A DNA stretch of 9,375 nucleotides. It comes from an uncultured Eubacteriales bacterium (GTDB lineage: Bacteria; Bacillota; Clostridia; Peptostreptococcales; Anaerovoracaceae). The notes beneath the pieces were generated by a model. It was not told the DNA's origin and ran no database searches. It was given only the letters and a program-made list of their open reading frames with translations. The position numbers and the translations under genes are program-made. Shown here in pieces: positions 1 through 6,827 of this stretch (its first letter is position 1; each line of letters opens with the position of its first letter). Location of the stretch: NCBI GenBank assembly GCA_902797405.1, contig CADBSP010000037.1, positions 1 through 9,375 on the forward strand. Reading direction: 5' to 3'.

Positions 1-320
1 ATATTCTGAGCAGCACCAAGTCCGCCCAAGGCACCCAGGATATCTCCGAGGTCCAATCCCTTTGATGTCTGACCTCCGCCTAACCCTATGCCTCTACTGA
101 CAGGCTCGGCGTCATCAGAGGCTTTTCTTCTCATATCCTCTGCTTTTTTTCTGAATTCCTCCTGGAGTTCTTTCTTGGCATTCTCCAGTTGACTCTGGTC
201 AACCCTTGGGCCCTGACCGGTTCCCACAGGACCTTGACCGGTACCTTCGCCTCGCTTGAATACGCCCTTTCCTTCCTTGGCCTCTCCTCTTTCACGAGCA
301 CGGGGTTTCTTTACATCCAT
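1..320 (-). CDS. Glycine-rich, coiled-coil hypothetical protein (N-terminal part, cut by window edge)
   Basis: An open frame starts at the ATG read from 320 and runs off the left edge without a stop, giving 106 residues. The start is well supported: GGAG at 329-332 lies eight bases upstream within a purine-rich stretch. The protein opens with a basic segment (about residues 4-23), then a glycine-rich stretch with a tandem GTGQGP (residues 26-31 and 33-38). A charged segment likely to form a coiled coil follows (about 43-66, rich in K, E, Q and R), and then a second Gly-rich, weakly hydrophobic stretch (79-105). There is no signal peptide or clear membrane helix in the visible part. The two GTGQGP units use different synonymous codons, so the repeat is kept at protein level. 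I do not recognise the family. The 120-base gap and its own promoter candidate suggest that it is not part of the operon to its right. Confidence 0.72.
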   Translation of the reverse strand, partial: MDVKKPRARERGEAKEGKGVFKRGEGTGQGPVGTGQGPRVDQSQLENAKKELQEEFRKKAEDMRRKASDDAEPVSRGIGLGGGQTSKGLDLGDILGALGGLGAAQN

Positions 321-371
321 ACTTTCTTCTCCTTCCAAAAAGATAGGTATTACAGAATAATAATATCATTT

Positions 372-399
372 TTTATATAAAAATGGTGAATATTATCAA
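372..399 (-). promoter_or_regulatory. Candidate sigma-A-type promoter for the gene at 1-320
   Basis: On the minus strand, TTGATA (394-399) and TATAAA (372-377) are separated by 16 bases, about 50 bases upstream of the start codon at 320. The region is very AT-rich, so a chance match is possible. Its position, in the only sizeable gap before this gene, is the main support. Confidence 0.35.
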
Positions 400-440
400 A
401 AAATTTGCTGAAAACGGTATCACTAATGCCAGGGGTTCCC

Positions 441-1058
441 TTAACAATTATCCTCCTTGGTAGCTTTGATTCTTTCCCAGTTTTTTATGCGACCGGAACC
501 GGCTCTCTCTATCAAGAAGCCTCTATTCTTTAGGACGCTTTTTAAGGTATAGAGAAAGAATTCGTGTGAAATCAGCACACAGTCTTCTCCCCTTTCCTCC
601 AGCAGGTCCACTAATTCCTCGGCTCTACGCACTGTGTCTTTCCTTGTTTCCGGCTGCCTGGAATTATTGAGATACCATTGGATTCTGGAACGAGCAGTCC
701 AGATTGCCTTAGAAGCTTTTCTATTGGTATCTTTATAAGACCTTTTGGGGACCTCATTTAACAATTCGGTCTTAAACAAGGTATTACTGTCGTTCGTCAT
801 GTCTTCCACTGTTAGTCCTAACTCATAAACACTAGGTTCAGCCATCTGTCCGAAATCAAAAATCTGCATTGCGGTGTCATAAGTTCTCTGCAATCCACTT
901 ATGTAAACCTTATAACCCTTAGTCTTCCATACCTTGCCGGCATAATCGAAAAGAGGCGAAATATCATATTTCGCCTGAGCTTCATCGAAGCCTTTTGAAT
1001 CGTAGGATTTCTCCCAATCCATATTCACTTTTCCATGCCGAATCATTATGATTTTCAT
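441..1058 (-). CDS. Histidine phosphatase superfamily protein (phosphoglycerate-mutase-like fold)
   Basis: This 205-residue protein carries the marks of the histidine phosphatase (PGM-like) clan. They are the RHG motif at residues 7-9 with His8 as the expected phosphate acceptor, an LQRTYDTA segment at 56-63 with Arg58 as the second phosphate-binding arginine, a Glu near 79 in the position of the usual acid, and ISHE at 163-166 with the second catalytic His165. There is no signal peptide, so it should act in the cytoplasm on a phosphomonoester. The substrate cannot be told from the motifs, since the family includes sugar-phosphate, nucleotide and protein phosphatases as well as mutases. It is the last gene of the four-gene minus-strand run: its start lies two bases past the stop of the M20 peptidase gene. 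No good Shine-Dalgarno is visible close to the ATG (a GGAG is 17 bases away), so translation probably depends on ribosomes finishing the upstream gene. Confidence 0.85.
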   Translation of the reverse strand: MKIIMIRHGKVNMDWEKSYDSKGFDEAQAKYDISPLFDYAGKVWKTKGYKVYISGLQRTYDTAMQIFDFGQMAEPSVYELGLTVEDMTNDSNTLFKTELLNEVPKRSYKDTNRKASKAIWTARSRIQWYLNNSRQPETRKDTVRRAEELVDLLEERGEDCVLISHEFFLYTLKSVLKNRGFLIERAGSGRIKNWERIKATKEDNC

Positions 1059-1060
1059 TT

Positions 1061-2230
1061 TTATAACGTAATTAGCTCCGCAACCAATTCTGCACCTTTA
1101 ACCAGGTCATCGACATAACTGTATTCGTCCAAGGAATGCACATTATACATACCGCAGGAAAGCACAATTCCGTCGATTCCATTTTCAACAAAGAATGCAT
1201 TGTCGCTTCCTCCGTGTGTGGATACCAGATCACCGGAAAGTCCCAGATTGGCACATGCTTTTTTAAAGCGCTGGCAAACTTCTTTCTCTTCCGGTATATC
1301 AAAGGCACGTATATTTACTTCGTAATCGAATTCGCATTCACCATGTCTTCTTCCGACTGCTAATTCCGAACCATTTCCTTCTGCACCCTGGGCGGATTCC
1401 AATACGAGTTTCTCTGCTTCTTCTTTAAAGATATCTCCGATTCTTTTAACTTCATTTACAGCTTCATCATGATTGAAGCTTCTGACCTCACCTTCAATGA
1501 AGCATTCTTCCGTCACTATATTGGTTGCATGACCTGATTGAATCTTTCCTATGTTAACAGTCATTCCACCAACATGCCCCTGATCTATTCTGGTTATTGC
1601 CTTTGCCGCTGCCTGGAGTGCATTAAGACCCTTCTCGGGTTCAAAACCTGCATGAGCCGCCTTTCCTATAACCTTGGCTTTAAACGAAACAATAGACGGT
1701 GCCTTGACTGCAGCAGATCCAGGAGCACCACTTAAATCCAGAGCATACGCCATCTTTGATTGGATGATGCTTTGATCAAAGTTTGCAACACCTTTTCCGT
1801 GTTTCTCTTCACATACGGAGAAAACAATCTCCAAATCACCCATAGGTAGGCCTTGTTCCTTTACTGTTCTTATTCCTTCAAGGATTGCTACGACTCCAGC
1901 CAAGTCGTCACTTCCAAGCACCGTGTCCCCACCGCTTGTAATCTTTCCATCGCTATCGATATTGATAACCTTGCCTTTTCCCGGAACTACCGTATCCATA
2001 TGTCCCGAGAATAGAATTGGTTCCTTGGTTGGGTCGCCCTGCATGAAGGCATATAGATTTCCTGCATTTCCTCCGATGATGTCATCCACGCAATCCTCTT
2101 CAACTTCGAATCCCAATTCAGTAAGTTTCACAGTAAGCGCATCAGCCATTTCTCTCTCGTTGTAACTCTCGGAATCAATAGATGCTAGTTCCACAAACTC
2201 CTTTACAATTCGTTCTTTGTTTACATTCAT
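1061..2230 (-). CDS. M20 family metallopeptidase, PepT-like
   Basis: This is a 389-residue dizinc aminoacyl/peptide hydrolase of family M20, closest in motif style to tripeptidase T and PepT-like proteins. The visible catalytic set is complete: SGHMDT at 75-80 (His77 metal ligand, Asp79), GSDDLAG at 106-112 (bridging Asp108), CEE at 140-142 (Glu141 general base, Glu142 ligand), Asp165 in the LDLSG segment, and His365 in the C-terminal VHSLDE. His193 in the AAHAG motif marks the lid/dimerisation domain, inserted at about 180-300. The length fits the family and no signal peptide is seen, so it is a cytoplasmic enzyme. The start is supported by AGGGGA five bases upstream of the ATG. It begins nine bases after the P-loop gene ends and is followed two bases later by the histidine phosphatase gene, so it lies within an operon. 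The exact substrate (tripeptide or another amidated compound) is not determined by these motifs. Confidence 0.9.
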   Translation of the reverse strand: MNVNKERIVKEFVELASIDSESYNEREMADALTVKLTELGFEVEEDCVDDIIGGNAGNLYAFMQGDPTKEPILFSGHMDTVVPGKGKVINIDSDGKITSGGDTVLGSDDLAGVVAILEGIRTVKEQGLPMGDLEIVFSVCEEKHGKGVANFDQSIIQSKMAYALDLSGAPGSAAVKAPSIVSFKAKVIGKAAHAGFEPEKGLNALQAAAKAITRIDQGHVGGMTVNIGKIQSGHATNIVTEECFIEGEVRSFNHDEAVNEVKRIGDIFKEEAEKLVLESAQGAEGNGSELAVGRRHGECEFDYEVNIRAFDIPEEKEVCQRFKKACANLGLSGDLVSTHGGSDNAFFVENGIDGIVLSCGMYNVHSLDEYSYVDDLVKGAELVAELITL

Positions 2231-2239
2231 ATCTTTCCC

Positions 2240-3214
2240 CTACTTTCTGTACTTATTCCACATTGCATCTGTCGCAGTCTTTATTGACTGAGTCATTTCA
2301 TCTATTTGCTCATCCCTCCATAATTCTTTGTCTTTTCTCAGGAAGGAAGTTTTATCTATTCTGTTATCAAAGATTCCAATCGGAATATGCCATGTCTTTC
2401 CTTCTTTGTTGATGGTTATCGTATTTGGCTCTTCGCTATGCTCAATTAGATATGCCATATCATCACAGCCATAATCGCCCAGCATAACTCCCATTGGCAC
2501 ACCGTGGAATAGATTTGAACCCGGGTCGTCAGGATTGGCGCGTTCGTTATTTTTTCTTCTGGATTCTTCCGGAGTAACCCAAATATATAATAGCACAGCA
2601 TCATTAAGAATCTCTTCCGAAAAATGAGGAATTGTAAACTGATATCCATACCCTCCCGTAAGAGGCATCGCTGAACCGTCCGGGCCACCACGAGCACATT
2701 CTATAATGACGGTTCTGTCGTTAAATTCATCAGTGTACTGGGATTCCAATCCTTCATAAATCGCCTTTGCATCTTCTTCCAGCTCGTCCGCCAACTCTTC
2801 TATCAAATCGTCGTCCAAGACTGCAATTCTCGATTCAAATCCCACCTTCATTCCTGCCTGGTCGATTCTGGAGAATAGGTCCATCGCGTAGCTATCGGTG
2901 TTCAAATAGCGCTGAGCCTTCATATTGCTGTAGTCCTCATTAAGCAGCAAAGTAAGCGTACCCCAGTCTCTTTCATCGTAATAAGGAAGGTCATCGGACT
3001 CGTAAAAGATTCTGTCCTCACCTCTCCTTTCCAGACAATTATCTATCAATCTCATGAAATGGACATAAGGAAAATCATCCAATTGAAGATTGGCTCCAAT
3101 ATGAAAATCGTCCCTCAACCTCTCAGGTTCCATATTTGCCATAAAATTTCTCACCTCGGATTTTCCGCTGGCGGGAAGCGCAAATAAAAGTATTGTCTTA
3201 AAAATACTGCTCAT
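2240..3214 (-). CDS. Uncharacterised P-loop NTPase / kinase-like protein
   Basis: This 324-residue soluble acidic protein begins with a beta strand (TILLFAL) leading into a P-loop, A-L-P-A-S-G-K-S at residues 12-19. The lysine and serine (Lys18, Ser19) are intact, but the first glycine of GxxxxGK[ST] is replaced by Ala12. A hydrophobic strand ending in an acid (RTVIIE, 167-172) could serve as the Walker B or acceptor-site strand. The Arg/Lys-rich stretch at 219-225 resembles the mobile lid of small-molecule kinases. These features suggest a nucleotide-dependent phosphotransferase, but I do not recognise a named family and no substrate can be given. It contains many Asp/Glu runs (for example around 134-148) and no membrane segment. 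The start has AGGAG seven bases upstream. It lies 41 bases after the 5'-nucleotidase gene and nine bases before the peptidase gene, in the same operon. Confidence 0.8.
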   Translation of the reverse strand: MSSIFKTILLFALPASGKSEVRNFMANMEPERLRDDFHIGANLQLDDFPYVHFMRLIDNCLERRGEDRIFYESDDLPYYDERDWGTLTLLLNEDYSNMKAQRYLNTDSYAMDLFSRIDQAGMKVGFESRIAVLDDDLIEELADELEEDAKAIYEGLESQYTDEFNDRTVIIECARGGPDGSAMPLTGGYGYQFTIPHFSEEILNDAVLLYIWVTPEESRRKNNERANPDDPGSNLFHGVPMGVMLGDYGCDDMAYLIEHSEEPNTITINKEGKTWHIPIGIFDNRIDKTSFLRKDKELWRDEQIDEMTQSIKTATDAMWNKYRK

Positions 3215-3255
3215 AACTAATCTCCTGTTTCATTCATCTTGTCATTCTTTTTATT

Positions 3256-4929
3256 CTATACTAAAACATTTATATTATTAACCGGTTTGAAATCAATTAT
3301 AGTATTTTCCTTGATTTCATTAACCAGAATATCTATCATCGTAACCGAATCTTCCCAAACAGTCTCTGCCTCGCTTAGCATAAAGAAGTCGCCTCCACCT
3401 GCAGCACGATAATGATTGATAGCAATGGTAAACTCCATATCATCAGTTATGGGAATTCCATCCTTTGTTAGAGAAACAATTCTTTCTCCAACAGGATTTG
3501 AGATCTTGGCGGTATACTCCACCCCATCCAGCAAATCATAATTGAAGTACTGAGGATTTGGAATCTCGTATGCGGGGTTAACTATTATCTGGGAATCACC
3601 ATCTACAGCCCAGAACTCCATGTCCTTTTCCAGGTACTCTCTCAGTATCTTTCCGTTAATCTTTTTCACTGTGATATTATCCGGGAAGACATAGGTGCTG
3701 ACAATTTGCCTGATGGTTATTCCTGGTCCGATTCCTGTAGCTCCTTGGAACAGAGCTGCCGCAGAAACATCCGCACCCGTTCTCTTTAACTGTATGTTGT
3801 TCACATATGTTATAAGCTGAGTTTTATTAAGCCTATCCCGGAATTCGTCATGCACACATAAATCTATCTTCGTTTCACCTATAACCTGATCGAGCCAGGT
3901 TTGGCAATTAGCTTCTTCGTCGCTAACAATACTAAGTAAATCATTATTTGCTTCTGTTTCCACCTTGATTAATCTTGTTTCAATTAGGCTTTTTCCGTAA
4001 GTTTCCTCATCAAAGGACTCTTCCTCTAAGGTATTACCCTCAGGATAAATATCCACACATGCCAGATATTCTCCGCCGGCACCAGGCTGCACATATGCTC
4101 TTCCATCTTTAATACCAACCATCAAACGATGCTGGTGTCCTGTAAGAAATACATCTATCTCAGGTATTTCCGTCATGATCCTATAGCCCTGGTTTTCACC
4201 TGTATCCATACCTATAGGTTCATCGCTTTCTATGTCTTTTTCAAACCCACCGTGATAGACTGAGACGATATAATCCACGTTTTCATTGCTTTTAATCTCT
4301 GAAACAATCCTTTTGGCACTTTCCAGAGCATTTTCGAATTTGAATCCTCTGAGGTTTTCTTCGCTCTCCCAACGTGTAACAAAGTGAGTCAATAACCCAA
4401 ATAATGCAATCCTCTTACCTGCGACTTCGATAATCTCATAAGATTTTTGTCTAAAGGATTCATTTGAATTACCTTGATTTGAATTACCTTTATTATCGTG
4501 GTTCAATGATGCCAACAAATTATCATTATATAATACATTACCTGTTATGCATTTGGCGCCTGTCTCTTCAATATGCCTAAACAAAACATTATGACCAAAA
4601 TTAAAATCATGATTGCCCAGATTAATGAAGTCATACTTCATGGCCTTCATGATTCTGCTAACAGGCGACGGCTCGCGTTCCCTTAAGTCAGACATCATAT
4701 GAAAAAGCTGAAGTGGCGAACCCTCCAACGTGTCTCCATTGTCTATAAGAATCGTATTCTCATCTCTAAGTTTTTCTATCGTTCCTGCCAGTCTGCCAAA
4801 ACCATAATTCTTTGGAGAACCATCGGAATAACTGTGCGGAAAAACCTTCCCATGGACATCGGAAGTCATAAGGATTCTTATTCTGTTTTTTACACTGTCG
4901 CTTTTCATTTTTTCATCGTCGCCTGTCAT
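3256..4929 (-). CDS. 5'-nucleotidase / 2',3'-cyclic phosphodiesterase family metallophosphatase (UshA-like)
   Basis: This two-domain hydrolase of the UshA/5'-nucleotidase family has 557 residues from the longest start. The N-terminal calcineurin-like domain shows the full dimetal set: SDVHG (Asp24, His26), NGDTLEG (Asp66), LGNHDF (Asn106, His107), YHGG (His226) and TGHQH (His265, His267). The C-terminal 5'-nucleotidase domain spans about 340-525 and ends with the typical NHYRAAGGGDF segment (505-515). Family members hydrolyse nucleoside 5'-monophosphates, UDP-sugars or cyclic nucleotides. Homologues are usually exported, but no signal peptide, lipobox or cell-wall anchor is seen here, so it appears cytoplasmic. 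A linker at 143-158 is rich in N, S and G, with a five-residue duplication. The start is uncertain: neither this ATG nor the one at codon 8 (4906-4908) has a clear Shine-Dalgarno, and an 18-base repeat covers the start region. It is the first gene of the four-gene run and is divergent from the tyrosine phosphatase gene. Confidence 0.88.
   Translation of the reverse strand: MTGDDEKMKSDSVKNRIRILMTSDVHGKVFPHSYSDGSPKNYGFGRLAGTIEKLRDENTILIDNGDTLEGSPLQLFHMMSDLREREPSPVSRIMKAMKYDFINLGNHDFNFGHNVLFRHIEETGAKCITGNVLYNDNLLASLNHDNKGNSNQGNSNESFRQKSYEIIEVAGKRIALFGLLTHFVTRWESEENLRGFKFENALESAKRIVSEIKSNENVDYIVSVYHGGFEKDIESDEPIGMDTGENQGYRIMTEIPEIDVFLTGHQHRLMVGIKDGRAYVQPGAGGEYLACVDIYPEGNTLEEESFDEETYGKSLIETRLIKVETEANNDLLSIVSDEEANCQTWLDQVIGETKIDLCVHDEFRDRLNKTQLITYVNNIQLKRTGADVSAAALFQGATGIGPGITIRQIVSTYVFPDNITVKKINGKILREYLEKDMEFWAVDGDSQIIVNPAYEIPNPQYFNYDLLDGVEYTAKISNPVGERIVSLTKDGIPITDDMEFTIAINHYRAAGGGDFFMLSEAETVWEDSVTMIDILVNEIKENTIIDFKPVNNINVLV
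4462..4490. repeat. 15-base in-frame tandem duplication inside the 5'-nucleotidase gene
   Basis: A 14-base identical segment occurs at 4462-4475 and again at 4477-4490, giving a period of 15 bases (five codons). It encodes GNSNQ-GNSNE in the asparagine-rich linker of the metallophosphatase domain. The frame is kept, so this looks like a recent slippage event tolerated in a surface loop. Confidence 0.8.
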
Positions 4930-4946
4930 TTTTTACACTGTCGCTT
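4886..4946. repeat. 18-base direct repeat across the 5'-nucleotidase start
   Basis: The 18 bases at 4886-4903 recur exactly at 4929-4946, a period of 43 bases. Because 43 is not a multiple of three, the second copy is out of frame with the gene. It forms the start of a 13-codon ORF on the minus strand (ATG at 4954, TGA at 4913-4915) whose first residues, MTSDSVKN after an extra Met, mirror MKSDSVKN at codon 8 of the downstream gene. Confidence 0.75.
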
Positions 4947-4956
4947 GTCATCATGA

Positions 4957-4985
4957 TTGACTTTATTCGTCCGTTCTTTTAATAT
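4957..4985 (+). promoter_or_regulatory. Predicted sigma-A-type promoter of the tyrosine phosphatase gene
   Basis: TTGACT (4957-4962) and TAATAT (4980-4985) are separated by 17 bases, each one base away from the consensus hexamer. A transcript starting near 4992 would have a leader of about 20 bases carrying GGAG at 5003-5006, six bases before the ATG at 5013. The spacing and match make this the best promoter in the window. Confidence 0.65.
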
Positions 4986-4991
4986 CTATAT

Positions 4992-5019
4992 GTTATAGAA
5001 ACGGAGTGCACTATGTCTA
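4992..5019 (-). promoter_or_regulatory. Candidate promoter of the 5'-nucleotidase operon
   Basis: On the minus strand, TAGACA (5014-5019) and TATAAC (4992-4997) are 16 bases apart, each one base away from consensus. Transcription would begin near 4985, about 55 bases before the start at 4929. Its -35 lies at the start of the divergent phosphatase gene, and the two promoters cover overlapping DNA. Confidence 0.4.
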
Positions 5020-5783
5020 TTAATCCACATTTCAGAGATCACATTAATATCCGCGACCTGGGTGGGTACCAAAGTTCTGACGGCAGAATAGTAAAGACCG
5101 GTCTTATATATAGGAGCGGCGGTCTTTATCTAATGAACGCAGAAGAATTGGAAACCCTAAAATCATACGGTATAAAAACCATCCTGGATCTGCGTACTCA
5201 TGCCGAGTCGAAAGCCAATCCCGATCCAATTATCGAAGGAGCAGAAATGGCCAATCACAGCGGTCTTACATTTGCAAACGGAGATGAAATAGACTTCTCT
5301 CCTGTTGGTATGAGTAAAATCGGAGAAGAAGGCCTAAATCAGCTTTCGCTTCTAAAGATTTACTATACCGAAATTCCATTCAATAACGAAGCCTTCAAAC
5401 TCGCCATGGATTTATTGATGAACGGCCAGGTTCCTATTGTCTTCCATTGCCATACGGGAAAGGACAGAACCGGAGTGCTCGCAATCGTAATTCTTCTCGC
5501 CCTTGGTGTGGATGAAGAAACTGTCCTAAAGGACTTTTTACTCAGTAATGAGTTTCATAAACCAACAATCGAAAGAACTCTTCGGGAAAGCGAGGATAAA
5601 TTTGAAGAGCATCCTGAATTAAAGGAACTCATTCAAATGCGAACCGGCGTCACCGAAACCATCGGCCGCGCTATTATTTCATCGATAAAGAATCGCTATG
5701 GTTCTTTTGATGAATATTTCCGAATCGAATACGGATGGAATGAAACGGGTTTACAGAATATAAGAGATAAATATTTGGAATAA
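5013..5783 (+). CDS. Tyrosine/dual-specificity-type protein or lipid phosphatase (Y_phosphatase3 family)
   Basis: This 256-residue cysteine-based phosphatase contains the P-loop HCHTGKDRTG at 145-154, fitting C-x5-R with catalytic Cys146 and phosphate-binding Arg152. The N-terminal NIRDLGGY (12-19) and the LDLRT segment (58-62) are typical of the bacterial family that includes IphP- and LipA-like enzymes, with the K-D pair inside the P-loop seen in members that act on phosphotyrosine and phosphoinositides. The C-terminal third is helical and charged, as in the family. No signal peptide is present, so it is likely cytoplasmic. The start is firm: GGAG at 5003-5006 and a good promoter lie just upstream. 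It is the only plus-strand gene here, divergent from the 5'-nucleotidase operon and convergent with phnE2. Whether it acts on proteins, lipids or small phosphoesters is not visible from the sequence. Confidence 0.9.
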   Translation: MSINPHFRDHINIRDLGGYQSSDGRIVKTGLIYRSGGLYLMNAEELETLKSYGIKTILDLRTHAESKANPDPIIEGAEMANHSGLTFANGDEIDFSPVGMSKIGEEGLNQLSLLKIYYTEIPFNNEAFKLAMDLLMNGQVPIVFHCHTGKDRTGVLAIVILLALGVDEETVLKDFLLSNEFHKPTIERTLRESEDKFEEHPELKELIQMRTGVTETIGRAIISSIKNRYGSFDEYFRIEYGWNETGLQNIRDKYLE

Positions 5784-5803
5784 TCCTTATCTTTTGTCGT
5801 TTA

Positions 5804-5878
5804 TATCTAGTATCTAGTATCTTATATTCTATATTCTATATTCTATATTCTATATTCTAAATTCTATATTTTATATTT
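5804..5878. repeat. AT-rich 7-base tandem repeat array between convergent genes
   Basis: Two copies of TATCTAG (5804-5817) and a partial unit are followed by five exact copies of TATATTC (5823-5857), one TAAATTC (5858-5864) and two TATATTT (5865-5878). A looser 7-base rhythm continues to about 5925. The array fills much of the 162-base gap between the tyrosine phosphatase and phnE2 stop codons. No GC-rich terminator hairpin for either gene is seen in this gap. Confidence 0.85.
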
Positions 5879-5945
5879 TATAACTTACTAGCTTATAACT
5901 TATATCTTGTAAACTTATATCTTAATCTATTACCCTGGTTTTCTT

Positions 5946-6815
5946 TTATTTTTTTGCGTTGAAATGCCTCTGCTTTTTTTGGCTACGTCCCCTTGCTAGC
6001 CGTGCTCTTATCTTAGTCGATATCCACTCTATTACAACGACCAATGCAATCAGGCATATAACAAAGGCTCCTACACGGTTCCACCTGGCATTTGCTATTG
6101 CATCAGTGAGCGGGAATCCGATACCACCGGCACCAACAATACCGAGGATAGTCGCATCTTTTAAGTTTATATCGAAACGGTAAATCGCGGTTGAAATAAA
6201 GCTGGCGGATAGCTGTGGTATTATTCCTACCCTTATCTTTTCAAAGGTATTGCATCCTGCAGCATCCAGTGCCTCCAGCACTCCTGTATCCAGGTTTTCT
6301 ATCGCGGTGATATACATTTTTGAAACCATCCCAATCGACGCCACCGATTGGGTTACTACACCGCAGAACGCACCAGGTCCCGTAACTCGTATCCAGATAA
6401 GCGCCCACACGAGTGCAGGAATTGTTCTTATAAGCATCGTGATGGATCTAAAAATCAGCGACACCCACCTGGGTACAATATTAGTTGCACTTAAAAACGC
6501 AAATGGTATTGCCAGAGCCGCTCCGATAAGCGTTCCAAGAAATGCAATCGATATTGTCTCCAAAAGAAGCATCGGGATGCCCTTTGAAGTGAAATTAAAA
6601 AGCAAAAGGGTTTCCGGATGAGTAATACCATAAATAATGGCTTTCGCTACGTTCATTCCCTTCTCAGTAATGCCGCTAAAATTGGATCCGGTATTACCCC
6701 AAATAACCAGAAGCAGAATGACGATTAGAATAATCATCCTCTTCCAAAAATACTTAGGTTCTCCGGCGAGCTTTTCCAATATGTTTTCATTATGGTTGTC
6801 TACATAAGTATCCAT
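5946..6815 (-). CDS. phnE2: Phosphonate-type ABC transporter permease, second copy (PhnE family)
   Basis: This 289-residue inner-membrane permease belongs to the phosphonate/phosphite/phosphate import family. Membrane segments are visible at about 27-40, 84-110, 116-144, 147-170, 222-240 and 248-265. The cytoplasmic EAA loop that docks with the ATPase is at 181-202, starting EALDAAG and ending in IIPQL. The C-terminus is strongly basic (about 268-289), consistent with a cytoplasmic tail. The start has a near-perfect Shine-Dalgarno, GGGAGGTG at 6821-6828, five bases upstream and overlapping the stop of phnE1. With phnE1 it should form the heterodimeric channel. It is the last gene of the transporter operon, convergent with the tyrosine phosphatase gene. 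No strong terminator follows, and only the AT-rich repeat region is seen downstream. Confidence 0.9.
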   Translation of the reverse strand: MDTYVDNHNENILEKLAGEPKYFWKRMIILIVILLLVIWGNTGSNFSGITEKGMNVAKAIIYGITHPETLLLFNFTSKGIPMLLLETISIAFLGTLIGAALAIPFAFLSATNIVPRWVSLIFRSITMLIRTIPALVWALIWIRVTGPGAFCGVVTQSVASIGMVSKMYITAIENLDTGVLEALDAAGCNTFEKIRVGIIPQLSASFISTAIYRFDINLKDATILGIVGAGGIGFPLTDAIANARWNRVGAFVICLIALVVVIEWISTKIRARLARGRSQKKQRHFNAKK

Positions 6816-6827
6816 ACGCTCACCTCC

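Noticed and set aside
189..380. Plus-strand 63-codon open frame
   Set aside because: It runs antisense to the better supported gene at 1-320 and its reading has no recognisable domain; no ribosome binding site was seen.
401..440. Possible terminator after the histidine phosphatase gene
   Set aside because: The best stem (GGCAT with ATACC around TAGTG) has only five pairs with a mismatch, and the T-run follows after a gap, so it is too weak to list.
5804..5925. CRISPR-like or attachment-site repeat
   Set aside because: The unit is seven bases with no spacers, low complexity and no associated cas or integrase gene.
5784..5945. Rho-independent terminator for the convergent genes
   Set aside because: Only short AT stems such as CTAG-TAT-CTAG occur; there is no GC-rich stem followed by a T-run on either strand.
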